From Chryseobacterium carnipullorum (lineage in GTDB: Bacteria; Bacteroidota; Bacteroidia; Flavobacteriales; Weeksellaceae), in the NCBI RefSeq assembly GCF_900142785.1, contig NZ_FRCD01000004.1, positions 227,399 through 291,398 on the forward strand: 64,000 nucleotides of DNA. Reading direction: 5' to 3'. A program made the translations under genes and the position numbers. This document shows, in pieces, positions 1-8,456 of the stretch (the first letter of the stretch is position 1; every line of letters begins with the position of its first letter). Below the pieces are notes generated by a model. That model was not told the origin of the DNA. It did no database searches and worked only from the letters and a program-made list of their open reading frames with translations.

Positions 1-1125
1 AAGCAGGATCACGGAACGATCAATTCTGTTTTCAGCCATGGATTTGTCATCAATATGTCTGTAGGTATTATTTTAATGGCGCTCTTGCTTTTAGGGATGC
101 CTCTGCTCTATCATTCCGGACAGCCGGCGAAAATCATTCCCAATACGGTAGATTTTCTGGGTATTATGGCCATCAGTATGATTCCGTTTATGGCTTTTCA
201 GACGCTTCGTGAGGTTTCTGAAGGTCTTTCCTATACTATAGGCGTTACCAAAGCTACAATCATTGCGAATATTATCAATATTGTCCTGAACTATGTTCTG
301 ATCAAAGGAATCTGGATCTTCCCTGAGATGGGCGTAAAAGGATCTGCTTTAGCCACACTGATCTCCAGAATATTCATGGTCGTATTCCTGTATGTTGTAT
401 TGGTAAAAGAGAAAAAAACAAGAAGATATATTAAAGACTTTTCTTTAAAAATCCAGGTGTTTTCCAGAAATATGTTCGATAAAATGGTGAAACTCGGACT
501 GCCTACCGCTTTACAGATGTTCTTTGAAGTAACGGCTTTCGCTGGAGCAGCATTTATTTGTGGGCTGATCTCTGCTCATGATATTGCGTCTCACCAGATT
601 GCCCTGAGTATGGCTTCATTTACCTTCAACCTGTGTGTAGGATTCAGTGTGGCTTCAACGGTGATGATCGGAAGAAAGCTGGGTGAACAGAACTTTGTTG
701 AACTAAGAAAAGTGGGAATTAATAATCTGAAAATAGCTTTTATTTTCATGTGTATCTGTGGATTGGTCTTTATTCTGGGAAGAAATATACTCCCGACTTT
801 CTTTACTAAAAAAGAGGAGGTTGAAGTGATTATGCTGGCTTCAAAATTAATGATCATTGCTGCTTTATTCCAGCTTTCAGATGGGGTTCAGGTAACGGCT
901 TTAGGAATGCTGAGAGGTCTTCAGGATGTAAAAATACCATCCATCTATACCTTTATCGCTTATTGGGTGATTACCATTCCTTTAGGGTATTTCCTGTGTG
1001 TCACTATGGAAATGGGCGCTCTCGGAATGTGGATTGCTCTGGGATTAGGACTTACCATCTCTGCGGTTTTCCTGGTGAAACGATTTTTAAATATGTCTGC
1101 GAAAAGAATTACGCAGAAACCTTAA
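1..1125 (+). CDS. MATE family efflux transporter, C-terminal part
   Basis: The reading frame is open from base 1, so the 5' end lies outside the window; about 374 residues remain of a family usually near 450. The segment is a series of hydrophobic helices with the second half-repeat of a MATE/NorM fold, including LPTALQMFFEVTAFAGAAF and a late GMLRGLQDVKIPS segment typical of these cation-coupled drug exporters. It acts in the inner membrane, exporting organic cations or drugs. A strong hairpin terminator follows 25 nt after the stop. Substrate cannot be told from sequence. Family assignment is firm. Confidence 0.9.
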   Translation, partial: KQDHGTINSVFSHGFVINMSVGIILMALLLLGMPLLYHSGQPAKIIPNTVDFLGIMAISMIPFMAFQTLREVSEGLSYTIGVTKATIIANIINIVLNYVLIKGIWIFPEMGVKGSALATLISRIFMVVFLYVVLVKEKKTRRYIKDFSLKIQVFSRNMFDKMVKLGLPTALQMFFEVTAFAGAAFICGLISAHDIASHQIALSMASFTFNLCVGFSVASTVMIGRKLGEQNFVELRKVGINNLKIAFIFMCICGLVFILGRNILPTFFTKKEEVEVIMLASKLMIIAALFQLSDGVQVTALGMLRGLQDVKIPSIYTFIAYWVITIPLGYFLCVTMEMGALGMWIALGLGLTISAVFLVKRFLNMSAKRITQKP

Positions 1126-1150
1126 TTAAATAATAAAAATTTGGCAAAAA

Positions 1151-1187
1151 ACTGCGCGAAGTCTTCGACTTCGCGCAGTTTTTTTTT
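1151..1187 (+). terminator. Rho-independent terminator after MATE gene
   Basis: Arms ACTGCGCGAAGTC and GACTTCGCGCAGT form a perfect 13-bp stem with a TTC loop, followed by a run of T. It closes the MATE transcript. The core GAAGTCTTCGACTTC recurs in the hairpin at 2246-2278. Confidence 0.9.
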
Positions 1188-1224
1188 ATTTTTGGTCCCG
1201 CTATCAACAGAATCAATAAAAAAC

Positions 1225-2052
1225 ATGAAAAAAATTATATGCCTGCTCGCTTTGTATGCAGGTTCATTTTATCAATCTCAGACCAACCAATTTGTTTATG
1301 AACTTCAGTACCGGAAAGATGCTTCGGATGAATACAGAAAAGATCTTATGAATCTTGACATCAGCCCAAAATCTATAAAGTTTTATGATAGAAAATTTGC
1401 GGAATATGATTCTATCAATAAAAGCGCAAACAGATCTGTTTCCAGATACAGTACAAAAACAGATCAAGTTATTGAAAGAGCACCCAATTCATTTAAAAAT
1501 AAATGGTACAGAGATTTTTTTGAGTATTTTGTAGTGAATACCAATGACGAAATGACATGGAAACTACTTCAGGAAACGCAGCAATACAATGGTTATAAGC
1601 TTCAGAAAGCGACTACCGATTTCGGAGGAAGAACATGGAATGCATGGTTTTGTAATGACGTGAATATTAAAGAAGGTCCGTATAAATTCAGAGGACTTCC
1701 AGGTCTGATCTTTATTCTGGAAGACACGGATAAAAATTTCATCTATAAACTGATCAGCAATAAAAAGCTGGACACAGAATATGATACCAGAGAATTCGTA
1801 GAAACTCATTATGGAAAGTCTGCTATTCCTATTTCCAATGAGAAATTCAACAAGTATATAGAAGAATTTTACGAAAACCCGACAAGGACGTTAGCAGAAA
1901 GCATAAAAAACGGCCAGAAAACCTCTTTTAAGAACGAAAGTATAGAATCTGTTGAAGAACTTAATAAAAAGAAATCAATGCTCCAAAACGGCATAAAAAG
2001 TCGTTATATCTACATTGAAAAGGATAAGGAGCCTTCTTTTAAAAGTAATTAA
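1225..2052 (+). CDS. GLPGLI family secreted protein
   Basis: 275 residues. The ATG at 1225 is chosen because it opens a signal peptide (MKKIICLLALYAGSFYQSQ); the in-frame TTG at 1141 sits at the terminator hairpin and is not credible. The family-defining motif appears as FRGLPGLIF in the middle of the protein, preceded by a W-Y-R-D-F region. GLPGLI proteins are exported proteins of Bacteroidota of unknown function, often found in multiple copies per genome. It stands alone between two hairpins. Family sure, function unknown. Confidence 0.85.
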   Translation: MKKIICLLALYAGSFYQSQTNQFVYELQYRKDASDEYRKDLMNLDISPKSIKFYDRKFAEYDSINKSANRSVSRYSTKTDQVIERAPNSFKNKWYRDFFEYFVVNTNDEMTWKLLQETQQYNGYKLQKATTDFGGRTWNAWFCNDVNIKEGPYKFRGLPGLIFILEDTDKNFIYKLISNKKLDTEYDTREFVETHYGKSAIPISNEKFNKYIEEFYENPTRTLAESIKNGQKTSFKNESIESVEELNKKKSMLQNGIKSRYIYIEKDKEPSFKSN

Positions 2053-2134
2053 TACCGAAAGCAGAACTGCAGGACAGTTTTTATTAATTTTTCGCTCCCC
2101 TAATAAACTATCCCGAGGCAAAGTATCCGGGAAA

Positions 2135-2169
2135 TATCCTTATCAAGATTTAAAATCTTGACAAGGATA
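2135..2169. repeat. Palindromic element, TATCCTT(A/G)TCAAGATTT type
   Basis: Arms at 2135-2151 and 2153-2169 pair over 17 bp with one mismatch (A2142 against C2162). The core TTATCAAG/CTTGACAAGG resembles the hairpin at 2929-2965, so both may belong to one dispersed palindrome family. It lies between convergent genes and could also work as a terminator. Confidence 0.6.
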
Positions 2170-2245
2170 AAAGTAGTTACGAACCTTCCTCTTCGAGCGA
2201 TCTAATGTTAAAATGTAAATTATCCAGAATAGATCTATTCCTTAC

Positions 2246-2278
2246 AAATTCGGCGAAGTCTTCGACTTCGCCGAATTT
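2246..2278. terminator. Bidirectional hairpin terminator
   Basis: A perfect 15-bp stem (AAATTCGGCGAAGTC with GACTTCGCCGAATTT) and TTC loop lie between the convergent GLPGLI and GNAT genes. The A-rich and T-rich arm ends allow it to work on both strands. Confidence 0.75.
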
Positions 2279-2290
2279 AATTTATATCAA

Positions 2291-2791
2291 TTACCCAACT
2301 CTTTTCCCTAAAATACTCAAACTCCTTTCTATTCCATCCAGAACCGCTACATCAGGCAAAACTCCCCATTCTTCAAATCCGAAATTCCTGAAAAGTTTTA
2401 GGCTGGCTTCATTATGAGAAAAGATAAATCCGAGAAGCGTTTTAATTCCTAAGCCGGATGCACGATCGATACAGTATTCCATTACTTTCTTTCCATATCC
2501 TTTTCCTCTGCAGGATTCATCCAGATAGATACTCATTTCAACCGTTCCATTGTACGCAGGTCTTCCATAAAATGAAGAAAAACTTACCCATCCAATAGTT
2601 TCATGATCATTTTCAATGATCCAAAGTGGTCTTGTTTCAGGATTGTGTTCTCCAAACCATTCTTTTCTGCTTTCTACAGAGACATTTTCTGTATCTGCGG
2701 TTACCATTCTTGATGGGATAGTAGAATTGTAGATCTCAACTATCTTTTCTAAATCTTTCAGATCAGCGTTTCTGAATTGTAAGTCTTGCAT
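2291..2791 (-). CDS. GNAT family N-acetyltransferase
   Basis: 166 residues. The acetyl-CoA binding motif A is visible as CRGKGYGKKV near residue 95, with the following HNEASLKLFRNFGFEEWG typical of the phosphinothricin/MnaT-like branch of GNAT enzymes. It would transfer an acetyl group from acetyl-CoA to an amine in the cytoplasm; the substrate is not evident. The start ATG is 26 nt from a -7 box on the same strand. Single gene convergent with the GLPGLI gene. Confidence 0.85.
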   Translation of the reverse strand: MQDLQFRNADLKDLEKIVEIYNSTIPSRMVTADTENVSVESRKEWFGEHNPETRPLWIIENDHETIGWVSFSSFYGRPAYNGTVEMSIYLDESCRGKGYGKKVMEYCIDRASGLGIKTLLGFIFSHNEASLKLFRNFGFEEWGVLPDVAVLDGIERSLSILGKRVG

Positions 2792-2817
2792 TTTTATTAG
2801 CTCGGTTTTATTTTGTG

Positions 2818-2825
2818 CAAAAATA
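2818..2825 (-). promoter_or_regulatory. Putative -7 box for the GNAT gene
   Basis: Read on the minus strand this is TATTTTTG, matching the Bacteroidota TAnnTTTG element, 26 nt before the ATG. No clear -33 TTTG was found. Confidence 0.45.
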
Positions 2826-2879
2826 AGAAGTAAAAAACTTTTAAGTATAGAGATTTAATCAATAATTGCAATTATTGTC

Positions 2880-3074
2880 GGGATGGAAGCTGGAAGAGGA
2901 AGGATGGAAGTTACTATTCGGGTTTTATATAGCCTTGTCAAGGTTTTGAACCTTGACAAGGCTATTACTCGAAATTTTTACGGTAAAAAGAAGCAGTCCA
3001 ACTGTTTTTGTTTGAAAATGTAGCAGCTATCTTTTCACATTCAATGACTCCCCTCTTCCATCCTCCATCTTCCC
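2880..3074. repeat. MITE-like inverted structure with central hairpin
   Basis: This intergenic stretch begins with GGGATGGAAGCTGGAAGAGG and ends with the near-complement TCTTCCATCCTCCATCTTCC. In its middle (2929-2965) is a 17-bp hairpin with core CCTTGTCAAGG/CCTTGACAAGG. No coding sequence is seen in it. It looks like a small non-autonomous repeat inserted between the GNAT and Crp/Fnr genes, but flanking duplications were not established. Confidence 0.45.
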
Positions 3075-3078
3075 TACT

Positions 3079-3645
3079 TTATTTCCCCAGATTCTTCAGT
3101 GTTCTGTTCAGACTTCTCACCGTAATTCCCAGGTAAGCCGCCATATCTTCTTTTGACATCTGAATATCCTGCTGTACCTGCAGTTCAAGAAGCTGTGTCA
3201 AAGTATGTTCTGCGGCATACAACTGCTGATAAGAGGCTCTTCTGGAGGTATTGACAATACGTTCAGCAAAGACCTCCAGCAGATGATTATTCAATGAAAG
3301 ATCATTTTTGATCAATGATTTGAAATACGGTATAGCCACAGCATAAACCGTGACTTCCGTTACTGCCTCAATACTGCAAAGACAGGAAATACTCCGGATC
3401 AGTTCTATTTCTCCGATGATTTCCCCTTTCCCCAGAAACTCAACAATGTATTCTTTATCATTTTCTTCAACAAAAAAACATTTGGTAATGCCTTCTTTAA
3501 TCAACATTACTTTAGATGGGGTGGCATTCTGGGTTAATATTCTTTCTCCTTTGGAAAATGATCTTATGATGATATCTTCTTTACGTTCCTGCTTTTCGTA
3601 AAGATCTTCTAAATAGTTTAAAAACAACTGATTGGTCCGTAACAT
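3079..3645 (-). CDS. Crp/Fnr family transcriptional regulator
   Basis: 188 residues. The N-terminal half has the cyclic-nucleotide-binding beta-roll pattern (MLIKEGITKCFFVEENDKEY, then EFLGKGEIIGE), followed by a long dimerisation helix and a short C-terminal helix-turn-helix ending EDMAAYLGITVRSLNRTLKN. It lacks the cysteine cluster of FNR. It is divergent from the HAD phosphatase gene, 77 nt away, so may regulate it; that is inference. Its ligand is unknown. Confidence 0.87.
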   Translation of the reverse strand: MLRTNQLFLNYLEDLYEKQERKEDIIIRSFSKGERILTQNATPSKVMLIKEGITKCFFVEENDKEYIVEFLGKGEIIGEIELIRSISCLCSIEAVTEVTVYAVAIPYFKSLIKNDLSLNNHLLEVFAERIVNTSRRASYQQLYAAEHTLTQLLELQVQQDIQMSKEDMAAYLGITVRSLNRTLKNLGK

Positions 3646-3722
3646 ATCTTATCCGGGACAAATGTCCTTTGGTGATTGAATTTTTATCCTGAATTTTGTC
3701 GGGAGAAAAATACAAAAGTAAA

Positions 3723-4412
3723 ATGAATAATCACATAACGACGATCGCCTTTGATGCAGATGATACGCTTTGGATCAACGAGCCCTATTTTCAGGAAGCG
3801 GAGAAAGAATTCTGTGTGCTTCTGGAAGATTATCTGCCACAGCATTCTGTATCTCAGGAATTATTTAAAACCGAAATGCAGAACCTACATCTGTACGGTT
3901 ACGGTGTAAAAGGGTTTATGCTATGTATGATCGAAACGGTGAGCAGGGTTTCAGGCGGTACAGCATCGATGCAGCTGATCAACCGGACTATTGAAATCGG
4001 CCAGGAACTTCTTCAGAAACCGATAGAATTGCTTGATGGAGTTACCGAAACCCTGGATGCTTTAAAAGGAAAATACCGACTGGTAGTTGCCACAAAAGGA
4101 GATCTGCTGGATCAGGAACGTAAGCTTAAAAACTCAGGATTGCAGGAATATTTTCACCATATAGAAATTATGAGTGATAAGAAAGAAAACGATTATCAAA
4201 AGCTGTTGAAACATCTGGATTGTCGACCTGAACACTTCCTGATGCTTGGAAATTCTATCAAATCAGATATTCTGCCTGTACTGGAAATCGGAGGTTTTGC
4301 CGCACATATTCCTTACCATGTGACGTGGAGCCATGAACAGCATGAGTCTAATTTGGAGCATGAAAATTTTATGGAACTGAAGAGTATTGATGAAGTGTTG
4401 AAGTACTTATAA
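3723..4412 (+). CDS. HAD-superfamily hydrolase (YjjG-like)
   Basis: 229 residues from the ATG at 3723; an upstream TTG at 3696 adds nine residues without resemblance to the family. HAD motif I is FDADDTLW (nucleophile D11, acid D13), motif II VVATKGD, and the acidic motif IV region LGNSIKSD. A large helical cap lies between motifs I and II, as in subfamily IA phosphatases. It probably dephosphorylates small phosphorylated metabolites or nucleotides in the cytoplasm. Divergent from the Crp/Fnr gene. Confidence 0.85.
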   Translation: MNNHITTIAFDADDTLWINEPYFQEAEKEFCVLLEDYLPQHSVSQELFKTEMQNLHLYGYGVKGFMLCMIETVSRVSGGTASMQLINRTIEIGQELLQKPIELLDGVTETLDALKGKYRLVVATKGDLLDQERKLKNSGLQEYFHHIEIMSDKKENDYQKLLKHLDCRPEHFLMLGNSIKSDILPVLEIGGFAAHIPYHVTWSHEQHESNLEHENFMELKSIDEVLKYL

Positions 4413-4416
4413 AAAT

Positions 4417-4440
4417 GCCTGCTCAAATGAGCGGGTTTTG
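4417..4440 (+). terminator. Weak hairpin terminator after HAD gene
   Basis: CCTGCTC pairs with GAGCGGG (one T-G pair) around an AAAT loop, followed by TTTTG TTTT. It is placed between convergent genes. Confidence 0.45.
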
Positions 4441-4449
4441 TTTTACTCT

Positions 4450-4872
4450 TTAGTATAGGTTTTCTACTTCAATATTATTTTTCCATCCTCCGGATTTATA
4501 CATTGAGATAATAATCATTTTTTCAAATTCAGCTAATGTTCGCGAACCGCCATTTACCGTTGCTCCTTTCCACGGAATCTCGTTGTCCGGAATTACATAC
4601 TCGATCCTGTATTCACCATAATAGCTAGACTTAAACGCATTGATAACTATATAATAATCTGAATCCTCATGATCGTTATTAAATAAAAGCAATGATGCAT
4701 GAGAAGTTAATCCATATAAAACAGTTTCCTTAAACATGGTATTGATGGATTCCAGAACTTCCAGCATTGGAGTTCCGCCATCTCCTATTTGATCTTCAGG
4801 TTTTGGGATAAGCTCTTTGTAAAACTCTTCCAGTGTTAACTTTTTTTGTTCAGAACGTCTAACTATTGGCAT
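4450..4872 (-). CDS. Hypothetical protein
   Basis: 140 residues, soluble, no signal peptide. The sequence is even in composition, with acidic and aromatic stretches (NNDHEDSDYYIVINAF, GEYRIEYVIPDNEIPW), and no motif I recognise. It lies 52 nt downstream of another hypothetical gene on the same strand and may be cotranscribed with it. Nothing in the context gives a function. Confidence 0.65.
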   Translation of the reverse strand: MPIVRRSEQKKLTLEEFYKELIPKPEDQIGDGGTPMLEVLESINTMFKETVLYGLTSHASLLLFNNDHEDSDYYIVINAFKSSYYGEYRIEYVIPDNEIPWKGATVNGGSRTLAEFEKMIIISMYKSGGWKNNIEVENLY

Positions 4873-4924
4873 GGTAAAAATTATTGGCGGGAAATTAAAA
4901 AATTATAGCATTATTTTCATCAGA

Positions 4925-5638
4925 CTATTGACCGCTAAACTTCAAGTATTTCTTTATCTCTTCAGAATTATACTTTTTTTCGAAGTAAGCCAGTTTATCA
5001 TGATATTCCGGATGTTTTCTTTTTATGAAAAAATAGGACTCAGTAATCAGTTCTACCAAATTCTGTGGTGAAGACGGATTATCAAGTACTATCCTGTCAA
5101 ATTTTATTAAAACTGAATCAATTTCCTTCATGGTCCATTTTGATTCCTTAGCATCAAATAGCTGGATGAAATTTGAAAGCTCATGCTCAGTTTTAATACT
5201 GGCTTTATGCTTCCTGTAAACCTCTGTCGCTTTTATATTATCTTTTTCCCAAAAAACCATCTTATAAAGTTCATCTGCTAAATGTGAATTTGATCCTACA
5301 CAACCTTGAATGATACTAATGGGTTCATTATTTTTCAGATAAGAGTCAAACAGTTGATCCAATATTTTAAGCTTTCTATTAAAAACAGAATATGAACCAT
5401 ACGTCTTAGCTACAGGATTTCCATTAAAAGCAATATATTCCACTTCTTTATCTGAGGCCTTTTTATCAATCTCAACAAACAATTTATAGACTTCGCTTTC
5501 AGATCCTCCATACCCAATGGCAGCCGATTCAACCCGCTTACTTTTTGATAATTCGTCATACAATTTGTTGATTTCAGGAGATAATTGCCCAAAACAAAAA
5601 GCAGGAATAAAAAATAATAGACCGGTTATTTTCATCAT
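4925..5638 (-). CDS. Hypothetical secreted protein
   Basis: 237 residues starting with a signal peptide (MMKITGLLFFIPAFCFGQ), so exported to the periplasm or beyond. The mature part is helical and charged, without a motif I recognise. A second Met is the next codon, so the start may be 5635. The start is 24 nt past a terminator that closes the S9 peptidase gene. It may form a two-gene unit with the hypothetical gene downstream. Confidence 0.65.
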   Translation of the reverse strand: MMKITGLLFFIPAFCFGQLSPEINKLYDELSKSKRVESAAIGYGGSESEVYKLFVEIDKKASDKEVEYIAFNGNPVAKTYGSYSVFNRKLKILDQLFDSYLKNNEPISIIQGCVGSNSHLADELYKMVFWEKDNIKATEVYRKHKASIKTEHELSNFIQLFDAKESKWTMKEIDSVLIKFDRIVLDNPSSPQNLVELITESYFFIKRKHPEYHDKLAYFEKKYNSEEIKKYLKFSGQ

Positions 5639-5661
5639 GGTTATTATAGAAAAGGAATTAA

Positions 5662-5690
5662 AAAGCCCGTTCCAATCATGAACGGGCTTT
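5662..5690 (-). terminator. Rho-independent terminator of S9 peptidase gene
   Basis: AAAGCCCGTT pairs with AACGGGCTTT around a 9-nt loop. On the minus strand the stem is followed by TTTTAATTCC. Confidence 0.8.
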
Positions 5691-5703
5691 CTATAAAATT
5701 ATT

Positions 5704-8106
5704 TTATTTCTTCAGACACTTCTCAAGGAACTGATCCTGTTCCCATAAAAGGTGTAGAATATTTTCTTTAGCTACATAGCCATGGGCTTCTTTTGGAAGA
5801 AGAACCATTTTCACAGGAGCTCCCAGGTTTTTCAGAGCCTGGAAATATCTTTCGGTCTGCAAAGTGAAGGTTCCCGGGTTGTTATCGGCATCACCATGAA
5901 CCAAAAGCATTGGCGTTTTCATTTTGTCCGCATTCATAAATGGAGACATCTTGTTATAGATTTCCGGAATATCCCAGTAATTTCTCTGCTCGCTCTGGAA
6001 CCCAAATGGAGTCAGCGTTCTGTTGTATGCCCCACTTCTTGCGATACCACATGCGAAAAGATTAGAATGGGTCAATAGATTAGCGGTCATAAAAGCACCA
6101 TAAGAATGTCCTCCTACAGCTACTTTCTTTTTGTCGATATATCCTAACTGGTCAACTGCATTGATCGCCGCTTCAGCATTTGCTACCAACTGTGGAATAA
6201 AAGTATCGTTCGGCTCTGTTTTTCCTTCTCCAATGATCGGGAATGCAGCGTCATCCAGTACCGCATATCCTTTTGTTGTCCAGTATACGAAAGATCCGTA
6301 GTATGGGAACGTAAAGTCATTCGGGTTCTGAGTATTTTGTCCTGCTGTATTTTTATCCTTATATTCTGTAGGGTACGCCCAGATCAGTAAAGGAAGTTTT
6401 TCTTTTTTAGCTTTCCTGTCGTAGTTGGCAGGCAGATAAAGCGTTCCTGTTAAAGTAACTCCGTCATTTCTTTTATACGTAATTACTTCTTTGTAAACAT
6501 CTTTAATGCTTTCAAAAGGGTTCGCAAATTGGGTTACGGCTTCTGCTTTATTAGATTTAATATTCTTTTTAAAATAGTTCGGATAAAGGCTTGGAGACTG
6601 TTGAGTCGTTAAGATTTCACCTTTCGAAGCATTTAAGATATCAATAATCTCTTCTTTACCATTCTTAACGTTGGAAGTGTAGAGTCTTTTCTTTTTAAGT
6701 GACTTTACATCCATTTCGTCGATGAAAGGATGCTGTCCATCTTTTGTAAATCCGTCTCCGATCAGGTAGGTCTTCCCTCCTTTCATATCGATAACATATC
6801 TTCCATACTGGTTTTTAGCAGTATTGAAATTCCCCGGATCACTGTATACATCCTGATAATTTCTGTCATCAATCACTTTTGAATCCCCATTATTAAGATC
6901 CACCAAATATGATTTTGTATTCCTTGTGTCGTACCAACCTTCAGAAACTACAGCATAATGATCATTGGTCCAGCTTACACCTTCATATCTCTGTTTTGTT
7001 TTAAAGAATGACTTTGGAGCGGCCGTAAAAGGAGCTTCCCACGTAAAGATCTCATCTCTGTATTCTGCGGTTTTAGACTGATCTCCTCCATCCAATGCTT
7101 CAGCAAACAACAAAGTTGCCGGTGCATCACTTCTCCATCCCATACTTCTTTTTCCTTCTCTTACCGATGAAAATCCTTTCGGCATGATTTCATTCAAAGG
7201 AACATCGTTCACTACTTTTACCGCATTTCCTTTCATATCATAAACAGTAGCTGTCAGCGGGAATCTGCTTAACGGAACGATATATGAGAACGGTTTCCTG
7301 ATCACTGTAGTCATTAAATAATTTCCGTCCGGAGAAAAGCTAAGACCGGAATACATATCCTGATCTTTTACTTTTTTAAGAGTTCCGTTCAGGTCTACAT
7401 TATAAATTTCAGAAGCGGTAAGAACCTCAAAGTTCTTTTCATCCTGAGGATTTTTTAAAAGATCCTGGTAAGTTCTGTTTTGAGAAACTTTACCGTCAGC
7501 TGTAGAAACAATAGGACCCGTTGGAAGGTCTTTGCTGGCGTCAATCAGCGCAGGTCTGTTCTGAGGAAGTTTTCTGATCAACAAGCTTTGTGAATCGTTG
7601 TACCATACGTAAGGTGTTCCCAGGTTGGCATTCAGGTTATCTTCAGTAATTTTTTTGGCGGTTGCCGTTTCCATATCCACCAACCAAAGTTCTACTCCCT
7701 TGCTGGTTGTATTGGTAAATACCAGTTTCTTTTCGTCCGGTGAAAATGAAATGTAGGTAATTTTAGCATTCGCAGGCAGATTTTTAACCTGTATCTCATT
7801 TTTATCATTGATCTTTCTGATCTTCAGATTATTGGAATAAGTGACGCTGCTTGAAATATTAGTAACCGGATTGATTCTTAATCCTGCCAGTTTCATTTCC
7901 TGCTGATTAAGATCTTCCAGTGTTTTATATGTAGGACGGTAAGTAAAAACCACCCAGTCTTTTTTGCTGTTCATCAGAACGCTTGGAGGTCTTTCATAAT
8001 CTGCCAGTTTTAGGATTTCTGCAGATGGCTTCTGATAAGTAATATTCTCCTGTGCATCATAGAAATTGAGAAATGCCAAAAGGCAAATGGTCAGTTTTAT
8101 CTTCAT
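5704..8106 (-). CDS. S9 family serine peptidase, secreted (glutamyl endopeptidase-like)
   Basis: 800 residues with a signal peptide (MKIKLTICLLAFLNFYDAQ). Residues of about 60-520 read as a beta-propeller with repeated ISFSPDEKKLVF/LSFSPDGNYLM blades. The C-terminal alpha/beta hydrolase domain has the nucleophile in GGHSYGAF (S668), an acid in HGDADNN and a histidine in KEAHGY. The segment LPANYDRKAKKEKLPLLIWA, then YPTEYKDKNTAGQ, resembles the S9D glutamyl endopeptidase branch rather than classic DPP IV. It would cleave peptides in the periplasm or outside. A promoter was not identified. Confidence 0.88.
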   Translation of the reverse strand: MKIKLTICLLAFLNFYDAQENITYQKPSAEILKLADYERPPSVLMNSKKDWVVFTYRPTYKTLEDLNQQEMKLAGLRINPVTNISSSVTYSNNLKIRKINDKNEIQVKNLPANAKITYISFSPDEKKLVFTNTTSKGVELWLVDMETATAKKITEDNLNANLGTPYVWYNDSQSLLIRKLPQNRPALIDASKDLPTGPIVSTADGKVSQNRTYQDLLKNPQDEKNFEVLTASEIYNVDLNGTLKKVKDQDMYSGLSFSPDGNYLMTTVIRKPFSYIVPLSRFPLTATVYDMKGNAVKVVNDVPLNEIMPKGFSSVREGKRSMGWRSDAPATLLFAEALDGGDQSKTAEYRDEIFTWEAPFTAAPKSFFKTKQRYEGVSWTNDHYAVVSEGWYDTRNTKSYLVDLNNGDSKVIDDRNYQDVYSDPGNFNTAKNQYGRYVIDMKGGKTYLIGDGFTKDGQHPFIDEMDVKSLKKKRLYTSNVKNGKEEIIDILNASKGEILTTQQSPSLYPNYFKKNIKSNKAEAVTQFANPFESIKDVYKEVITYKRNDGVTLTGTLYLPANYDRKAKKEKLPLLIWAYPTEYKDKNTAGQNTQNPNDFTFPYYGSFVYWTTKGYAVLDDAAFPIIGEGKTEPNDTFIPQLVANAEAAINAVDQLGYIDKKKVAVGGHSYGAFMTANLLTHSNLFACGIARSGAYNRTLTPFGFQSEQRNYWDIPEIYNKMSPFMNADKMKTPMLLVHGDADNNPGTFTLQTERYFQALKNLGAPVKMVLLPKEAHGYVAKENILHLLWEQDQFLEKCLKK

Positions 8107-8234
8107 ATAAATTCATTTTCTACGAAAGTAGTGATTTTTGTGATATAACTAAAACAGTTAATTTTAATACCCGTTACTGTGATATAAATTAAAAATTCTA
8201 TATTCGTATAGATCAAATTAATTCAATATTCATT

Positions 8235-8396
8235 ATGAAAAATTTAAAGAAATTATCCAAGAGAGATCTTAAAACGATCATTGGAGGGCAGGTACCTTCA
8301 TGTCCTACAGGATACAAGCCATGCGTGGCCGGAGTAGATGAAAACGATATCATTACATGGACCTGTGTTTGGTCTTCGCTGCCTTGTAAACCTTAA
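8235..8396 (+). CDS. Double-glycine leader peptide (bacteriocin-like precursor)
   Basis: 53 residues, beginning MKNLKKLSKRDLKTIIGG. This is the leader type seen in short Bacteroidota bacteriocin-like peptides, with export and cleavage expected after Gly17-Gly18. The 35-residue core has four cysteines (23, 30, 44, 51) and ends in LPCKP, suiting two disulfides or modification. No peptidase-containing ABC transporter or maturation enzyme is in the window. It is followed 15 nt later by a terminator, so it is monocistronic. The product's activity is unknown; it could be antimicrobial, a signal or a cargo peptide. The call as a GG-leader gene rests on the leader pattern. Confidence 0.75.
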   Translation: MKNLKKLSKRDLKTIIGGQVPSCPTGYKPCVAGVDENDIITWTCVWSSLPCKP

Positions 8397-8404
8397 TAAA
8401 AAAC

Positions 8405-8438
8405 AAAAAAGAGCATTAGTTGTCTAATGCTCTTTTTT
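8405..8438. terminator. Bidirectional terminator
   Basis: GAGCATTAG pairs with CTAATGCTC around TTGT, flanked by A6 on the left and T7 on the right. It lies between the convergent leader-peptide and DoxX genes. Confidence 0.88.
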
Positions 8439-8456
8439 TATATTTTCTTGACTGAT

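Noticed and set aside
2205..2417. 70-codon plus-strand frame through the bidirectional terminator
   Set aside because: It runs through the perfect hairpin at 2246-2278 and then antisense to the GNAT gene.
3696..3722. Extended TTG start for the HAD phosphatase
   Set aside because: The nine added residues have no family similarity, and the ATG at 3723 places motif I at the usual distance from the N-terminus.
4871..5071. Plus-strand 66-codon frame opposite two hypothetical genes
   Set aside because: It lies mostly antisense to the 237-residue gene and has a low-complexity hydrophobic composition with no homologous features.
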